Part shown: positions 30,897 through 42,440 of the stretch, piece after piece
How the letters are laid out: the number at the start of each line of letters is the position of its first letter
How positions within the stretch are numbered: the first letter of the stretch is position 1
Source: Diphasiastrum complanatum
Lineage: Eukaryota; Streptophyta; Lycopodiopsida; Lycopodiales; Lycopodiaceae
Reading direction: 5' to 3'
Assembly: GCA_029204225.1 (NCBI GenBank)
Contig: CM055113.1
Location: 33,570,329 to 33,634,328, forward strand
DNA: 64,000 nucleotides
Notes under the pieces: model-generated
Seen by the model: the letters and a program-made list of their open reading frames with translations, nothing else
Told to the model about the DNA's origin: nothing
Databases searched by the model: none
Program-made: the position numbers and the translations under genes

Positions 30897-31500
30897 AGAA
30901 TGAATTTGTGGAGAGAAGGGTGGAGGTCTATATATAGACTTCTTTTGTCAGGAATTTGCAACTCTACCCACAATTTTGTAATGATGGTCACAAATTTCGA
31001 GGCGGTGTCCTAAGGGTCGGCAAATTCTTGTAAGTGAGTTTTTGTGTCTCAAAATAGGAAAAATGTCTAACAATACAAGAATGTGTCTGATCAGAATTCG
31101 CGGAGACGACAAAGAAATCGTGGAGATTATTCTGAGCTTCAGCGAATTGTCTGCAAATTCTATCAGTGGGTATATGATGCAAAAAACTAACTTTTTCTAT
31201 TTCTGAAAAGTTTGTCTCTGAGACAGAATTCGTGGAGGCTAAAAATGAATCATGCAATGTAAAAAAGTGGTCAGGCGAATTCTATCTAAGATGGTGTGAG
31301 ACAAATCTTCTTTTGTGGTTTTCTTAGAAAAAGACTGATTGTATGCCTGATCTGATAGTATCTTGATGGTGTGAACAAGAAACATAGCAAAAAATTGTTG
31401 AAATGGCAGGTAGGCAGTAAAGAAAAGTAAAGAAGAATAGTAGAAAAGAAAAGAACTAATACATATTAAGATAAAAACAGGGCTCATTATACTTTCTCAG
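30897..31500 (-). other. spacer between gypsy pol and the ORF block, with a repeated motif
   Basis: Non-coding sequence just after the integrase stop of element B. About eight degenerate copies of a GAATTCGTGGAG-like motif can be read on the plus strand (near 30901, 31096, 31116, 31142, 31231 and 31276, among others). It contains no open frame of interest. Confidence 0.45.
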
Positions 31501-31507
31501 TCTACTC

Positions 31508-32158
31508 TCATTGACCACAGTGTCTAGGATATCGTCTTGAAGGATTTGGAGTTGTACATATCCAGAGGCAAATATTTTTCAGAATGATATAAGGACCTTG
31601 GCTGGAAAATTTCAGTTTTCCTTTAAAGGCTTTGGGCTGGTAGAGCAAATCCTTATCTCCGACCTGAAACTCTCTGAGTTTTAAGGATCGATCATGCCAC
31701 GCTTTTTGTCGATGTTTGTGGACTTGTTGAGCATGGATGCTGATCTGTCGTGTTTCACACAGTTGTTCCAGATGAAATAACCCATTTGCTAGGATCTGTC
31801 GATTATCTAGCTCAAGATTATAGGCTACTCGAAAGGATGGAATATGAAATTCTACCGACATCATGGCTTCTTATCCATATGCTAGCTGAAAAGGGGTTAA
31901 GCCTGTAGCTCTCTTTGGGGTAGTGCAATAAGCCCATAGAGCAACATGAAGTCTTAGTTCCCAATCAGATCGACTGGATTCGACAATTTTGGTGAGATTT
32001 TCACATAGGATTTTATTGGTGGATTCCGCCTGGCCATTGCATCTTGGATAGTATGGGGAACTTTTGCGATGTACCACAAAAAATTTGGAACAAAATCTGC
32101 TATGACAGAGTTAAGAAAATGTGTACCACTATCACTGACCAGAAGATAATGGTGAAAC
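31508..32158 (-). pseudogene. gypsy integrase C-terminal part (element B)
   Basis: Minus-strand frames read LLVSDSGTHFLN, then VHRKSSPYYPRCNGQAESTNK with the conserved catalytic glutamate region, RATGLTPFQLAYG, then QKAWHDRSLKLREFQVGDK to a stop at 31508. This is the second half of a Tat/Athila-type gypsy integrase. The zinc-binding HHCC domain and first catalytic aspartate are missing because of a deletion at about 32160. Confidence 0.85.
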
Positions 32159-32160
32159 TT

Positions 32161-33450
32161 CTAAACCGCATATACCATTGCCAAGGCTTCACATTTGGTA
32201 GTGGTACAATTGGCTTCAACAGGTATCAATTGTCTACTGAGAAAACAGATTCGGTAATCCTTTTTTAATTCTCCCGGTTGGGTGAGCACTGCTCCAATGG
32301 CATACTTGGATGCATCGGTATGCACATGGAATTCTTTAGAATAATCAAGAGCCCAGAGGATAGGTGCATTGGTAAGGGCTTCTTTGAGTTGATTAAATGT
32401 GACGCCTTGTTCATCCGTCCATTTGGGAATGACAACTACTTTGTAGATTTTATTAGCGAAATCGAAAATAAAGCATTGATAGTAGTTGGCGTGGCCAAGG
32501 AAAAAGTAAACTTCACGTATCGTACGTGGTTCCAATAGATTCTGAATGATAAGGATCTTTTCGGGGTCAGTGGCAATGCCATTTATGGAAATAATATGTC
32601 CTAGCACAATATCGTGTGTTACCCAGATCTGGCATTTTTCAGGATTAAGAGAGATGCCGAAGCATTGACATTGGATAAAAAAAAATTCGAGCACAGACAT
32701 ATGGCATGTTTCTTCTAAATGTGCACCTAAATCGTCCAAGTAAACCTCTAGGGTATCGCCCATCTGTTGAGAAAAGGCAGCTTGCATAACATGTTGGAAG
32801 GTGCTAGGGGCATTGCAGAGTCCAAAAGGCATGACTTTCCAGCAGCAAAAGCGGTTTTATGTTGATCTTCCTCAGCAATTTGGATCATATTATAGCCGCT
32901 AAAACCATCTAAGAAGGAGTAGGCCTCATCTCCTGCTAGATTTTCTAAGATGGATTCTCCGGAGGGTAATGGAAAATGATCACGTTCTGTGATGACATTA
33001 AGTTTCTTAAAGTTGACACAGATTCGGAGTTTTTCATTTTTCTTGGGAACGATGACAATTGGGGAGACCCACTCAGTATGCTCGATTTCATAGATGAGTA
33101 CTGCATCCAAGAGGCGTTGTAATTCTTCTTTGATCTTGGCCTTATAGTTCGGATTGCATCGGTACGGACGACTAGCGGTTGGCCTCACACTCGGTTTAAG
33201 TGGAATACGATGCACAGCTACCTGGGGAGAGACTCCTTTCATGTCTTTATAGGACCACGCAAAGACATGTCGATATTTGCGCAAGAGCTTTTCAAGCCGT
33301 CTGCGTTGCTCGTGATTGAGGTGAGCGCCGATGTGGACAATATTTTTGTTGGTTTCATTTGGCTCACTCAAGAAAAGGGTGACGGTTCGTGCAGGGCCTT
33401 CATGGAGCGAATTACCATGCGACTCACGTTGAGCTTGGGGTAATTGGATT
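32161..33450 (-). pseudogene. gypsy reverse transcriptase and start of RNase H (element B)
   Basis: The minus strand encodes FAWSYKDMKG, EIEHTEWVSPIVIVPKKNEK, LRICVNFKKLN and GYNMIQIAEEDQHKTAFAAG. After a frameshift near 32830 it continues MPFGLCNAPSTFQHVM and VYLDDLGAHLE, in which the catalytic YLDD is kept. The connection domain follows, and RNase H starts with FHVHTDASKYAIGAVL and ends abruptly at KCEALAMVYAV. The polymerase core is nearly complete, but the frameshift and the downstream deletion make it inactive. Confidence 0.9.
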
Positions 33451-33950
33451 GTGACATCCTCGATCGTATAGTCCTTAAAGTACGCAAGTACATCATGGAC
33501 TGGAGATTCGAAGGGGGCCTTGCCTTTCATCTGTGTGGATGGTGATGGGGGACGTTCGGTGGTTGGCGTAGGGACATAGGCACTCACAGAAACTTCCCTA
33601 ACGGTTGTGAAGTCACCAGGCGGCTGAATTTGAAGCGGTTTTTTCATCTTTTCTTTCATAGCATGGCCACGTGGTTGAGGCTTCGGCTGTCGTGGGGTGT
33701 GTGGATGAGGAACGGGTGGTATGTCATGGAGGATCATCATCAATTTGAAAGATGGTCTACTCCTCACAGAGATCCCATGGATAGTTTGGGCATTTGACAA
33801 GGTAGAATTCTGTAGCAGGCTTTTCAACTATAACCTTGGCAATCGGTTCCACCTTGGAAGCATGTTGTGGATAGGCCCTAAGTGGATTTTCTAGACATAT
33901 GACACATGGCATCAATCTATTGATTGCATGAGCCACATCCTTTGGTTAGG
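33451..33950 (-). pseudogene. gypsy gag-protease linker region (element B)
   Basis: Broken minus-strand frames contain DVAHAINRLMPCVICLENPL, AKVIVEKPATEFYLVKC and a Pro-rich linker before the reverse transcriptase. The region ends exactly where the copia LTR starts (33951), so the copia insertion truncated or split element B. No protease active site is readable. Confidence 0.6.
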
Positions 33951-34542
33951 TGTCACATCCCATGTGTAGAGGACAAATCACATGTGTGGAATAAGCTGAA
34001 GTAGACGAATTTTGACTTCTAGAAGATTTTCAAGTAGATCTCCATATAGAAGGAAAATGGACCAAAAGTGCTCAAAATAGAAGGTTTTGTCCAAGTGTCA
34101 GTTTTGCATGATGAATCATCATATGACAAAGCACCTTCACACATGTGGGATCAAAGGGATGATCAGTACCACGAGCTCCCACTTATTGTATATATAGAGC
34201 CACATTTGGCCATAATCATTGTGAGACACCAATCTTGGTTTTGGAAGCAATTTTGAGTTATTCTCTCCATTTGTCTACATTTGTTTTGATTGTTTTGAGG
34301 TGCTATCAATGTGTACTTGATTTTCAGGTTGGAGTCCGTACTCAGACAGGGTTTCACACGTGGGAAACCAGAAAGTACACCTACCTTCAATTAATGATTG
34401 TTCTTGTTAGGATTTTGTGTCTAGAATTGATCTAGATTGATCTTAATCTCAAGTAGATTGATAGATCAAGTAATCTGACAACCAATCCCTCTTGAGGATC
34501 AGATTAAGATCCACTCTTGGTCCTTTTTGTACTTTTTTCACA
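33951..34542 (+). mobile_element. 5' LTR of a Ty1/copia element
   Basis: The LTR starts TGTCACATCCC and ends CTTTTTTCACA (592 bp; TG...CA ends), directly followed by the primer binding site. A TATA-like TGTATATATAGAG lies at about 34186-34198, as expected in U3. The left boundary coincides with the break in gypsy element B. The 3' LTR is missing, so the exact ends are inferred from the TG/CA rule and the PBS. Confidence 0.7.
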
Positions 34543-34554
34543 TGGTATCAGAGC
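34543..34554 (+). promoter_or_regulatory. copia primer binding site (initiator Met tRNA)
   Basis: TGGTATCAGAGC, complementary to the 3' end of plant initiator methionine tRNA, directly follows the LTR. It is the standard primer site for Ty1/copia reverse transcription. A leader of about 590 bases separates it from the gag ATG at 35145. Confidence 0.9.
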
Positions 34555-35144
34555 CTAGTACAAGAGGTTTTGTTGAAATTGATAGGGTTAATCCAAATCA
34601 AAGCCAAAATTAGCAATTTTTTGAAAACTAGTCAAATTTTGTGTAGCGAGTTGAATTTGATAGCTATTCTCAAAATTTTTGGTCCAGATCTTGTTTGGGC
34701 TGTAGGAACCCTTTTCACACGTGTGAGGCCGTACAGCTCCGATTTCGACTGAGAAATTTCCAAAATTTGTAGAATTTGACTCACATACCCAATTTGAGTG
34801 ATTTTTAGTGCAAAATCAAGCATTTTCTATAGAGAGTCTAATCCCTTGATTAGTTCTTGGATTAGATCAGCCAAAAAAATTAAAATTGAAGCTTGAATGA
34901 GGTGCATTAATTGATCTACTTCGATTTTTTGATTGTATGTTGAAGTTGAAGAGAGAAATTGCTAAAAATCATAGATTAAGGAGTGATTTTGCAAGGTTGA
35001 GACTAGAATCTAAATTTCCATCATTCTAGATTGGTTCATGAGTGATAAGATTGAGTCTATAAGCTTTCTAAATAGCTAGAAGACTTTAGGTTCAGATCTC
35101 TTAGAGAAACCATAAGAGTTTCTAGTGCTTTTTCACATTCAAAA

Positions 35145-36956
35145 ATGGCATCAATGGGTGGTTTTTTGCTTGAAGCTAGTGAAAGACTTACATCCACTAA
35201 TTATGCTACTTGGATAGTTCGAATGGAGTCTTTGCTTGTACTTCATGATCTTTATGACATAGTACTTGAGGTGGAAGTAGAACCTCAAGGAGGAGGTGAA
35301 TTGGCTAAGTACAAAAAGAGATGTAGAGTTGCATTACACTGCATAAAAATGAATGTAAGTAATGAACTTTTGAAAGAAATCTCATCTTGTACCACATCCA
35401 AAGAGGCATGGGATTCATTAAAAGCCATTTATGGATCCAAGAACACTTCAAGGATACTCATGCTTAGGAATCAAATCCTTCAAAGCATGAAAGGAAGTAG
35501 TGAAAGTGCCCAAAATTATGTCTGTAGGATCAAATCTTTGAATAAAGAGTTGTCTTCTATAGACGATAAAATCAAAGATGATGAATTAGTTCAAATCATT
35601 TTGAATGGATTAGGAGATGATTATTCCAATCTTGTTCAAACCTTTGCTATTCAAGATTCACTTCCTAGTATTGAAAAACTTCAAAGTTTGCTTGTTAGTG
35701 AGGAGAGTAGAATGCTTCATATCAAAAGTAGGATGAGTTCCTTATCTTTGAATGATGGTGATGAAAAAGCTAACTTTTCTTTGAAATGCAAGAAGAAGAA
35801 GTTTCCATCCAAGAAGACTCAAGACATGGAGATGGAGAACAAAGATGGAGCGTCAAGTTCCAAAGGCAAGAGCAAGAAGGACAAGAAGAAGCTAAAGTGT
35901 TTCTTTTGTGGGAAAAAGGGACATTTTGCATCCGAGTGCTACAAGAAGAAGAATACCCAAGAGAAGGACAATCAAGGCAATCTTGTGCTTGAGGAGGAGG
36001 AAGAAGGCAATCTATCTTTGATGGTATCCTCACCACAAACCTCTAATCAAGACACTTGGTGGATTGATAGTGGGGCAAGCTCTCACGTGACTCACCAAAA
36101 AGACTACTTTTCTAATCTACTTTCTTACAATAGTTCTAAGAGATTTATCTTCACTGCAAGTGATCAAGAATGTGAGATTGTAGGTGTTGGATCCATTCCT
36201 TTATGTCTAGGATCATCTAAAAAAGTAGATCTAGACAATGTTCTTTATGTACCTTCAATTACAAAGAACTTGTTGAGTGTAGGACAACTTATGGATAGTG
36301 GATTAGATGTACATTTCAAGCATGGAGCATGTTCTATCTTGAAAGATGAAAAATGTATTGCTAGTGGTTTCAAGCAAGGGAGGTTATTCAAATTGGATGC
36401 TAATGTGATGGTTGGAAGTGTGAACATGGCAAGGGAGGAGCTTACTCAAGTGGAATTATGGCACAAAAGGTTAGGCCATCCTAACTACAAAGCTATGGAG
36501 ACCATGGTGACAAAGGAGCTAGCAAGAGGACTTCCCAAAACCATATCCAAGTGTGGCAAACTTTGTGAAGCTTGTGGACTCTCCAAATCTCATAAGCTTC
36601 CTTTCAAGAAATCCTTGATAAAATCTAACTCTCCTCTTAGCCTTATACACTCGGATGTTCATCCATTTTCACATGAATCAAATGGTGGAGCTCTAATGTA
36701 TGTCACTTTTATTGATGATAAATCAAGATACTCTTGGGTTTATCTCTTGTCTAAGAAAAGTGAAGTTTTTGAGTCCTTTGTAAAGTTCAAAACTCTTGTG
36801 GAAAAGCAACTTAATACTAGCTTGAAAGTATTAAGAAGTGATAATGGAGGGGAGTACATCTCCAATAGGATGAAAGAGTTTTGTGAAACTAATGGCATAA
36901 AGAGAGAGTTTACTTGTACATATACTCCACAGATATGTTGGTTATGTACATCCTAA
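35145..36956 (+). CDS. Ty1/copia gag-protease-integrase polyprotein, truncated
   Basis: A single open frame of 603 codons. Order: gag (residues 1-200, with the UBN2-type start TSTNYATWIVRMESLL), Lys-rich linker, zinc knuckle CFFCGKKGHFASEC from residue 252, protease WWIDSGASSH with catalytic Asp308, GAG-pre-integrase VELWHKRLGHPN, and integrase core with LIHSDV (Asp504) and LKVLRSDNGGEY. The intact element would make virus-like particles and integrate cDNA. Similarity stops at CTYTPQ (about 36932), before the third catalytic residue (the QNGVAER region), and seven unrelated codons follow. Reverse transcriptase, RNase H and the 3' LTR are absent. The long open frame suggests a relatively recent insertion before truncation. 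Confidence 0.92.
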   Translation: MASMGGFLLEASERLTSTNYATWIVRMESLLVLHDLYDIVLEVEVEPQGGGELAKYKKRCRVALHCIKMNVSNELLKEISSCTTSKEAWDSLKAIYGSKNTSRILMLRNQILQSMKGSSESAQNYVCRIKSLNKELSSIDDKIKDDELVQIILNGLGDDYSNLVQTFAIQDSLPSIEKLQSLLVSEESRMLHIKSRMSSLSLNDGDEKANFSLKCKKKKFPSKKTQDMEMENKDGASSSKGKSKKDKKKLKCFFCGKKGHFASECYKKKNTQEKDNQGNLVLEEEEEGNLSLMVSSPQTSNQDTWWIDSGASSHVTHQKDYFSNLLSYNSSKRFIFTASDQECEIVGVGSIPLCLGSSKKVDLDNVLYVPSITKNLLSVGQLMDSGLDVHFKHGACSILKDEKCIASGFKQGRLFKLDANVMVGSVNMAREELTQVELWHKRLGHPNYKAMETMVTKELARGLPKTISKCGKLCEACGLSKSHKLPFKKSLIKSNSPLSLIHSDVHPFSHESNGGALMYVTFIDDKSRYSWVYLLSKKSEVFESFVKFKTLVEKQLNTSLKVLRSDNGGEYISNRMKEFCETNGIKREFTCTYTPQICWLCTS

Positions 36957-38373
36957 TCTTATGGATCTACTATGTGTTTCCTATGTACGGAGTTTATATC
37001 GTATACTTAGACTAGTCAGTGCGCATAGACATATGAACAAGTAATGTTCAAAATAGTTACATGCATGTTAATGTCTCTTTATGTGAAAAGGGTGATTCAT
37101 TAACTTAGTTATGGTTTAGACTCAAGATCTAAATGTGGTGACGGCTCCGGGATATAAGAATTCGCGCACCTAGACATTTGAGATTTTTGAATCATTTACA
37201 ATTGACTTGAGTAATTGGATTACTCCTGATTAAAAGTTAATTGGTTGAATAAACATAGAATATAGGAGATTCTTGATATAGAATATTTTTTGAAGGAGAA
37301 ATACATCCCAAATTATTCATTGTATCCCAATGAGCTCATATAGGAAGACAAAGTTTAACTAATATCAAGGATAACCACTGAATTTAGTTGGAATTCAGCA
37401 GAACTTTGTAATCTAGATGTTGTTCTAGGTGATTGTAGAAAGTTATGTTGTTAAAGACGAGTGTTAAAATGGTCTTTAATCACTTGGTTGATTGAAGAAT
37501 TTGGACAACTCATAATTTGGTTAAGAATATGGTTGGAAGAATATTCTTGAAATCTAGTGATTTTACTTGGAAAAAAAGATTTCAGAATGGTTCTTATATT
37601 TCCTGAGTGGTATGTTATACATATACTTCAGTATCTTTCAATGATTATGGTTTTGAAATCTTGTAAATCATGATTGACGAATCATAAGATTCTAAATGTT
37701 ATGATCGACGAATCATAAATTGGTACTTAATTATCAATGAAGATTATAAGAAAATATGATGATTCTTAAGAGAGAAGTAATTCTCGATCTATTGAATGAG
37801 TCAAGAATCTAGATTAGTCAGCTGAGAATCTAAACTTCTTGTGATCCCTCTACTTCTACATCCAACATATAACATTCATCACACACTCTACGTGATGCTT
37901 CGTCCATAAGATGAATGAATTTGAGCCTCCAAGTTACGTCATCATACTGGTAGTAACTCATTGTTGTGCTTCAGTGTAATATAGTAGCAACATGCTTTTT
38001 TATTTGTGTATAACGTAGATGAATGCTTATTTGATTTGAATGTACTTCGCTCCTGTTTGATCACGCTCGTTTACTCACTCTGATCAAAACACGGACGTCT
38101 ATGACTCCTCAGTTTCTGATCACACGATGGCTGTCTTTGACGACTGAGGAACTTGTGTTTTTCATCACATAATCAATCTAAGTTTTTCATAATTGAATCT
38201 GATTTCCAGTAATACCTCACACCATTTCTAATTTATTTGGTGGACTGTACTCATCCATTGATTTTTTAGTATGAATGGTTCTTAAGATCCTGTTGGGCAG
38301 AGCGATTGAGCTGTGATTATAATTTAGCATTTACATTCTTTTAGATTGTTCTTGCACATAGCAACCCATAATA
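36933..38373. other. unassigned non-coding segment after the copia break
   Basis: The sequence that replaces the copia 3' half starts ATATGTTGGTTATG. It may be part of an element inserted into integrase, but no LTR partner is in the window. Two copies of ATGATTGACGAATCATAA-like sequence at about 37668 and 37699, each with ATGATT/AATCAT arms, lie in the middle. No coding content is recognised. Confidence 0.4.
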
Positions 38374-40087
38374 ATGGGAGAGTCGTTCCACAAGTATTTC
38401 CTTCTCTCTTCTCTGTTGACGTTCTATCGCCCTATCAATAGCGTCCTAACATGGTTCATGGCAGGACTACCCAAGGGAATCAGACAACAATTGAAACAAA
38501 GAGACAAATATGTGTCTTTTCAAGTAGCCTGCGCCGATGCCATTAAGAGAATCGACGATAGTGACAATACTAGTTCAAAATCTAATAATTCGACCAAGAA
38601 CGAAGACGCAGAAAGGAGTGAAGAGCCAAACATAAGGATAAGCTACACGATGATGCTTCTGCCTCTACATCCAATAGTGCTAATACCATTATATCCGCCA
38701 TAAAGAGATTGCACACGCAGAGCAATGAGCAGATCAAAAAGCTCACCACTTACCTTACTGCGGAAGCTGAAAGGCTTGCAACCAAGACCTACCTATATAT
38801 GCCTATCCAAGGAGAGAATCCACCTGGTGCCCATACTGCTCTGGCAAACACACATAAAACAAGTTTTCACAGTTGAGACAGAGGTTAGAGCGACCTACAC
38901 GATATTGCCATATCTGTAATATGAGCAATCATGATACCAACGAATGTCGATACAACCTCAACCCGACTAGCACCAAATCTTACCCCGTTGGCACACCGTC
39001 AAGGTGCCTTATCCCAACCACCGCCTAGATTGGCATTACCACCCATACTCCCCAAAACCCAAGGCCTAGTAGTGAGAAATCCTCAACTAGATGCTCAGTA
39101 GTTGAACATGTCGAAGTGACCGAAGAACCCTACAACTCTGAGGAGGAAGCACATGACTCTGTCCCTATGCATTTCATAGATGGAGCGAGTGGCAACTTGA
39201 TACCGATCTACGCCAACCAGCTTAGAAGTACAGGATTTAGAGCTTCTATCAAGTGTTATGGATGTGGAGAAAACCATAGGATTTCCGAGTGCCCCAACAA
39301 GCCACAAGGCAACTTTGTACCACTATGTCATGATTGTGGGTACGGACACCCATATCTAACGTGTCTAATGAGAAAGGATAAACAAAGAGAGGTCTCTGCC
39401 CCTTTACACCTGATGACTGTGGTAGGAGAGCCCAAGGCATCTACGATGCTAGTATTCATCCAGACTAGAGCCCAAAAACGAAAAGAGAATGAGCCATCCA
39501 AGTCCGCCACTACCGGTTCTACTAGTGAGTCACATGGTTTCTTATACGTAGGTGAATATCCTAATCCCACAGTTGAGCAAGGTAATTTTAGACGTATGAG
39601 GGAGTGGGTGAAAGAAGCTCAAGCCCTAGACCAAGCCAGAGAGACATCCCGAGAGCAAGACCAACGTCAGCCCAAGGGTTATAACAATCAACGACCTACC
39701 ACTTCCCCTCACTCCCTAGTAAATCCAAGATTACTATAGGCTATCCGTGAAACTGGACAGAATGCATAGGAACTTTCTGGGCTGAAAGTCCCTTTCCAAA
39801 GTAAAGAGTCGAAAAAGGACCATACCGCTATCCTAGTCGATCTATTGAGAGGAGATGTCAGAATACCCTTAGACACCCTACTCAAAATGCATCTGACCCT
39901 CTGGGAAGGATTGAAAACATACATAGACGGACTAGGTAGTGGGAAACCTGAAGTGCACCCTACCAATTTGGTGTCGAATGTAGAGGTAGAGGGCTCGCAT
40001 CCAGTCCACGAAGTTTTTGCACTCGATGGGTTAAAAATTGTAAGAAACAAGTGTGTACAAGTGTGCGCATACTTGCCCCATGAATGA
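38374..40087 (+). pseudogene. Ty3/gypsy gag remnant with three zinc knuckles
   Basis: Plus-strand gag. The end of the capsid domain (LTWFMAGLPKGIRQQLKQRDKY) resembles the minus-strand gag at 43.2-43.6 kb. One frame then carries CHICNMSNHDTNEC (38906-38947, CX2CX4HX4C), CYGCGENHRISEC (39254-39292) and CHDCGYGHPYLTC (39326-39364). The last two have only three residues between the second Cys and the His. A partial CPYCSGKH lies just upstream at 38828. In-frame stops at 38855 and 39026 and a frame change near 38640 show decay. The tail (LLRGDVRIPLDTLLKMH) resembles the spacer before protease in Tat-type elements. No pol follows. Confidence 0.7.
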
Positions 40088-42440
40088 ATGAGGAGAATGG
40101 CACATATACGAGATTACACACACAAATAAGCTAACTAAATCAAGATGTTGAAAGACCTAGAAAAACTTTTGTCATAAATAAACTAAATCTGAAGAGTAAA
40201 TAAACTACAGTAAAAAATTTCTTGGTCATGAAATAGAAAAATAAGTGATGCTTTGAATTCTTTCTCTTTTGAAAATCAATCAAGCAAAATAAACACAAAT
40301 TCTTGGCAAATACTTTATAACTATCTCTCGCACGCATGATATTGCAATCCTTCCAAGAGTAGAGGCACCATAGTCAACTCATGCAACAACATATTCGATA
40401 CAATAGCTAGTTTTCTAGCTGTATGAAGCTTCAAATAGTCTCCATTACATAGGAAAAAAAGTAGTTTGTTCTTGGAAAAAGTGATGCTAAGCAGCGTGAG
40501 TTTGATGCTTGGGTGAAGCATTCTTTCTCTGATAGTTTCTACATGCTCAAATTCTAATTTTAGAAGATGTTTCATAAAAAGATAAGCTGTCTATATTAAC
40601 AAGGTTTCGGACAAGTGGGTGGTATAATAAATATTGTCTAATTGAGTAAAAGATAAGATTATTTTGTTGATTGAAAAGAGCAAAATTGAAACCAAGGCTT
40701 GAAATAACAATTCTCAAGTTTTAGCATCTGTATCCTCCATTTGCTTTTGGGTGTTTCCTCAGTTCTTCTCTCAAATGAAGTTCCAGTCTGGTTGGCTCTT
40801 TTCCTTGACGCAAAGAGAAGAATCTTCGATTGGTAGGTTGCACAAATCTCGGTTAACAGTCTTCAAGGAAATGGACTCATCAACACATTGGTGGTAAAAA
40901 TAGATTTGGATGGATGGTTTGGTGATGGTAGGGAAACATGATGAAGGCTTGGTGGAAGGGTAAAGGAACTGATATCTCTACAGTTGGAGCCTTGGACCCT
41001 TGCAATGTCGAGCTTTGACCACCACTTGTTGGGTGAGGAGCTCGCTTTATTCTGCAGGTTCACAGTTGTCTTCATCTTTTCTTTTTCTGAAGCTCTTTCT
41101 TTTGATCCATTCCTTATGAGATTCATAGGAGGGGATTCAACTATCATTGCTCCACAGAGTTTCTTTTGATCAAGATCGATCTGACTCATTCGTTGCTTAA
41201 GTTTTGTCCTTTCCTCCTCAACTTCTTTGCTTTATTTCTTTTTGCTGCTTCGCCTGCCTTCTTAGATCTTCTTTTATGGCTGATCAACCGATGTAGGTGG
41301 TAGGTGGTCTCCACAAGACACTTACAACGATCTTTTAGCCGCTTCAGTAAAATTATCAGGATTTGAAAAAACTGGGGATTTCTCAGATGAGCAGTGGAAC
41401 GATGACAAATAGATAGATGGAAGGTAGGGTGGAGGTGGTGACATCGGTAGATGGTGTGGGCGATAGAATAGGTATGGGAGTGGACAAAGAAAAAGACTGA
41501 TTTCCCAATACTTGTACTTCCATCTTCTGAAGGATATTCGTCATGACTGGGGTACTTCTTCTGATTGAGACGCTTTGGATTGCCCATCTGCCTTCTTAGC
41601 CTTGTCATTGTCGTCTTTGGTTTCGTGACCTTGGCTGTCAATTTGCTCATGTTGTTGCCGACATTGTGGCTGCTCTAGTGGATGCCTGCAAATCCACTTT
41701 ATCCGCTCCAAAAAGATCTGTTGGTGGAGATGTTGTTATCTGTAACTTGCATGCACAAGGTTGGATCGGTGTCTGAAACTCGCAGTTGAAACACGTTGAA
41801 CATGGGACTGGACTAAAGATTGAACAAATTTTAACTAAATTTGTTTCAATCTTGTTGTAGTTGACTCAAAGATGAATATCTCAATGAAAGACAAGAATCA
41901 ACTCTGAAAGGATGTGGATTTCAAAAAGTGGCAGTATGCTCAAAGATCCTAAACTCTGTACAAGGTGATCTGAAAATTGATAGATGAATGAAAATGTGTT
42001 ATTGAGATACTCTACGGAAGACTCTCGTGCAGTAGCTATTTCTCATGCAAAAATCAATCACACAAAATGGATGAAGAGGAACAAGGAAATAAACGAATAG
42101 TACAGAGAGTAAGAACTGTATGGAACTTGTCAAACAAAACTTTCATTCATCAACATTGATAATTCAACTTGACAATTACAATATCCCATTGGTCATGTAG
42201 AGTAATGAGAAAAACTCTGATATGCCCTTTTGAAAACAAGGCAGGGTTTGTGTTACTATATCTACCATCATTGATAGAAAATATTGTAAGATATGGCTTG
42301 AAGTGCATAGAAGGAGAAGATACTATTCCCATTAGTATCATGTGGATCATGAGATTCATAAAATGAATCGCTTTTAGATTTCTGATTCTCAAATTTGGTT
42401 TGTTATATGCAGTGGTTTGAAATCTCGTCAGAAAATTCGA
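40088..42440. other. non-coding or unassigned stretch
   Basis: No recognisable domain. A minus-strand open frame at 41650-41186 (154 codons) has a Lys/Arg-rich end (KRRSKKAGEAAKRNKAKKLR), and another follows at 41189-40863. They lie downstream of, and in the same orientation as, the gypsy gag at 42.4-43.9 kb, so they may be its decayed gag-pol linker. I cannot support a function. Confidence 0.35.
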
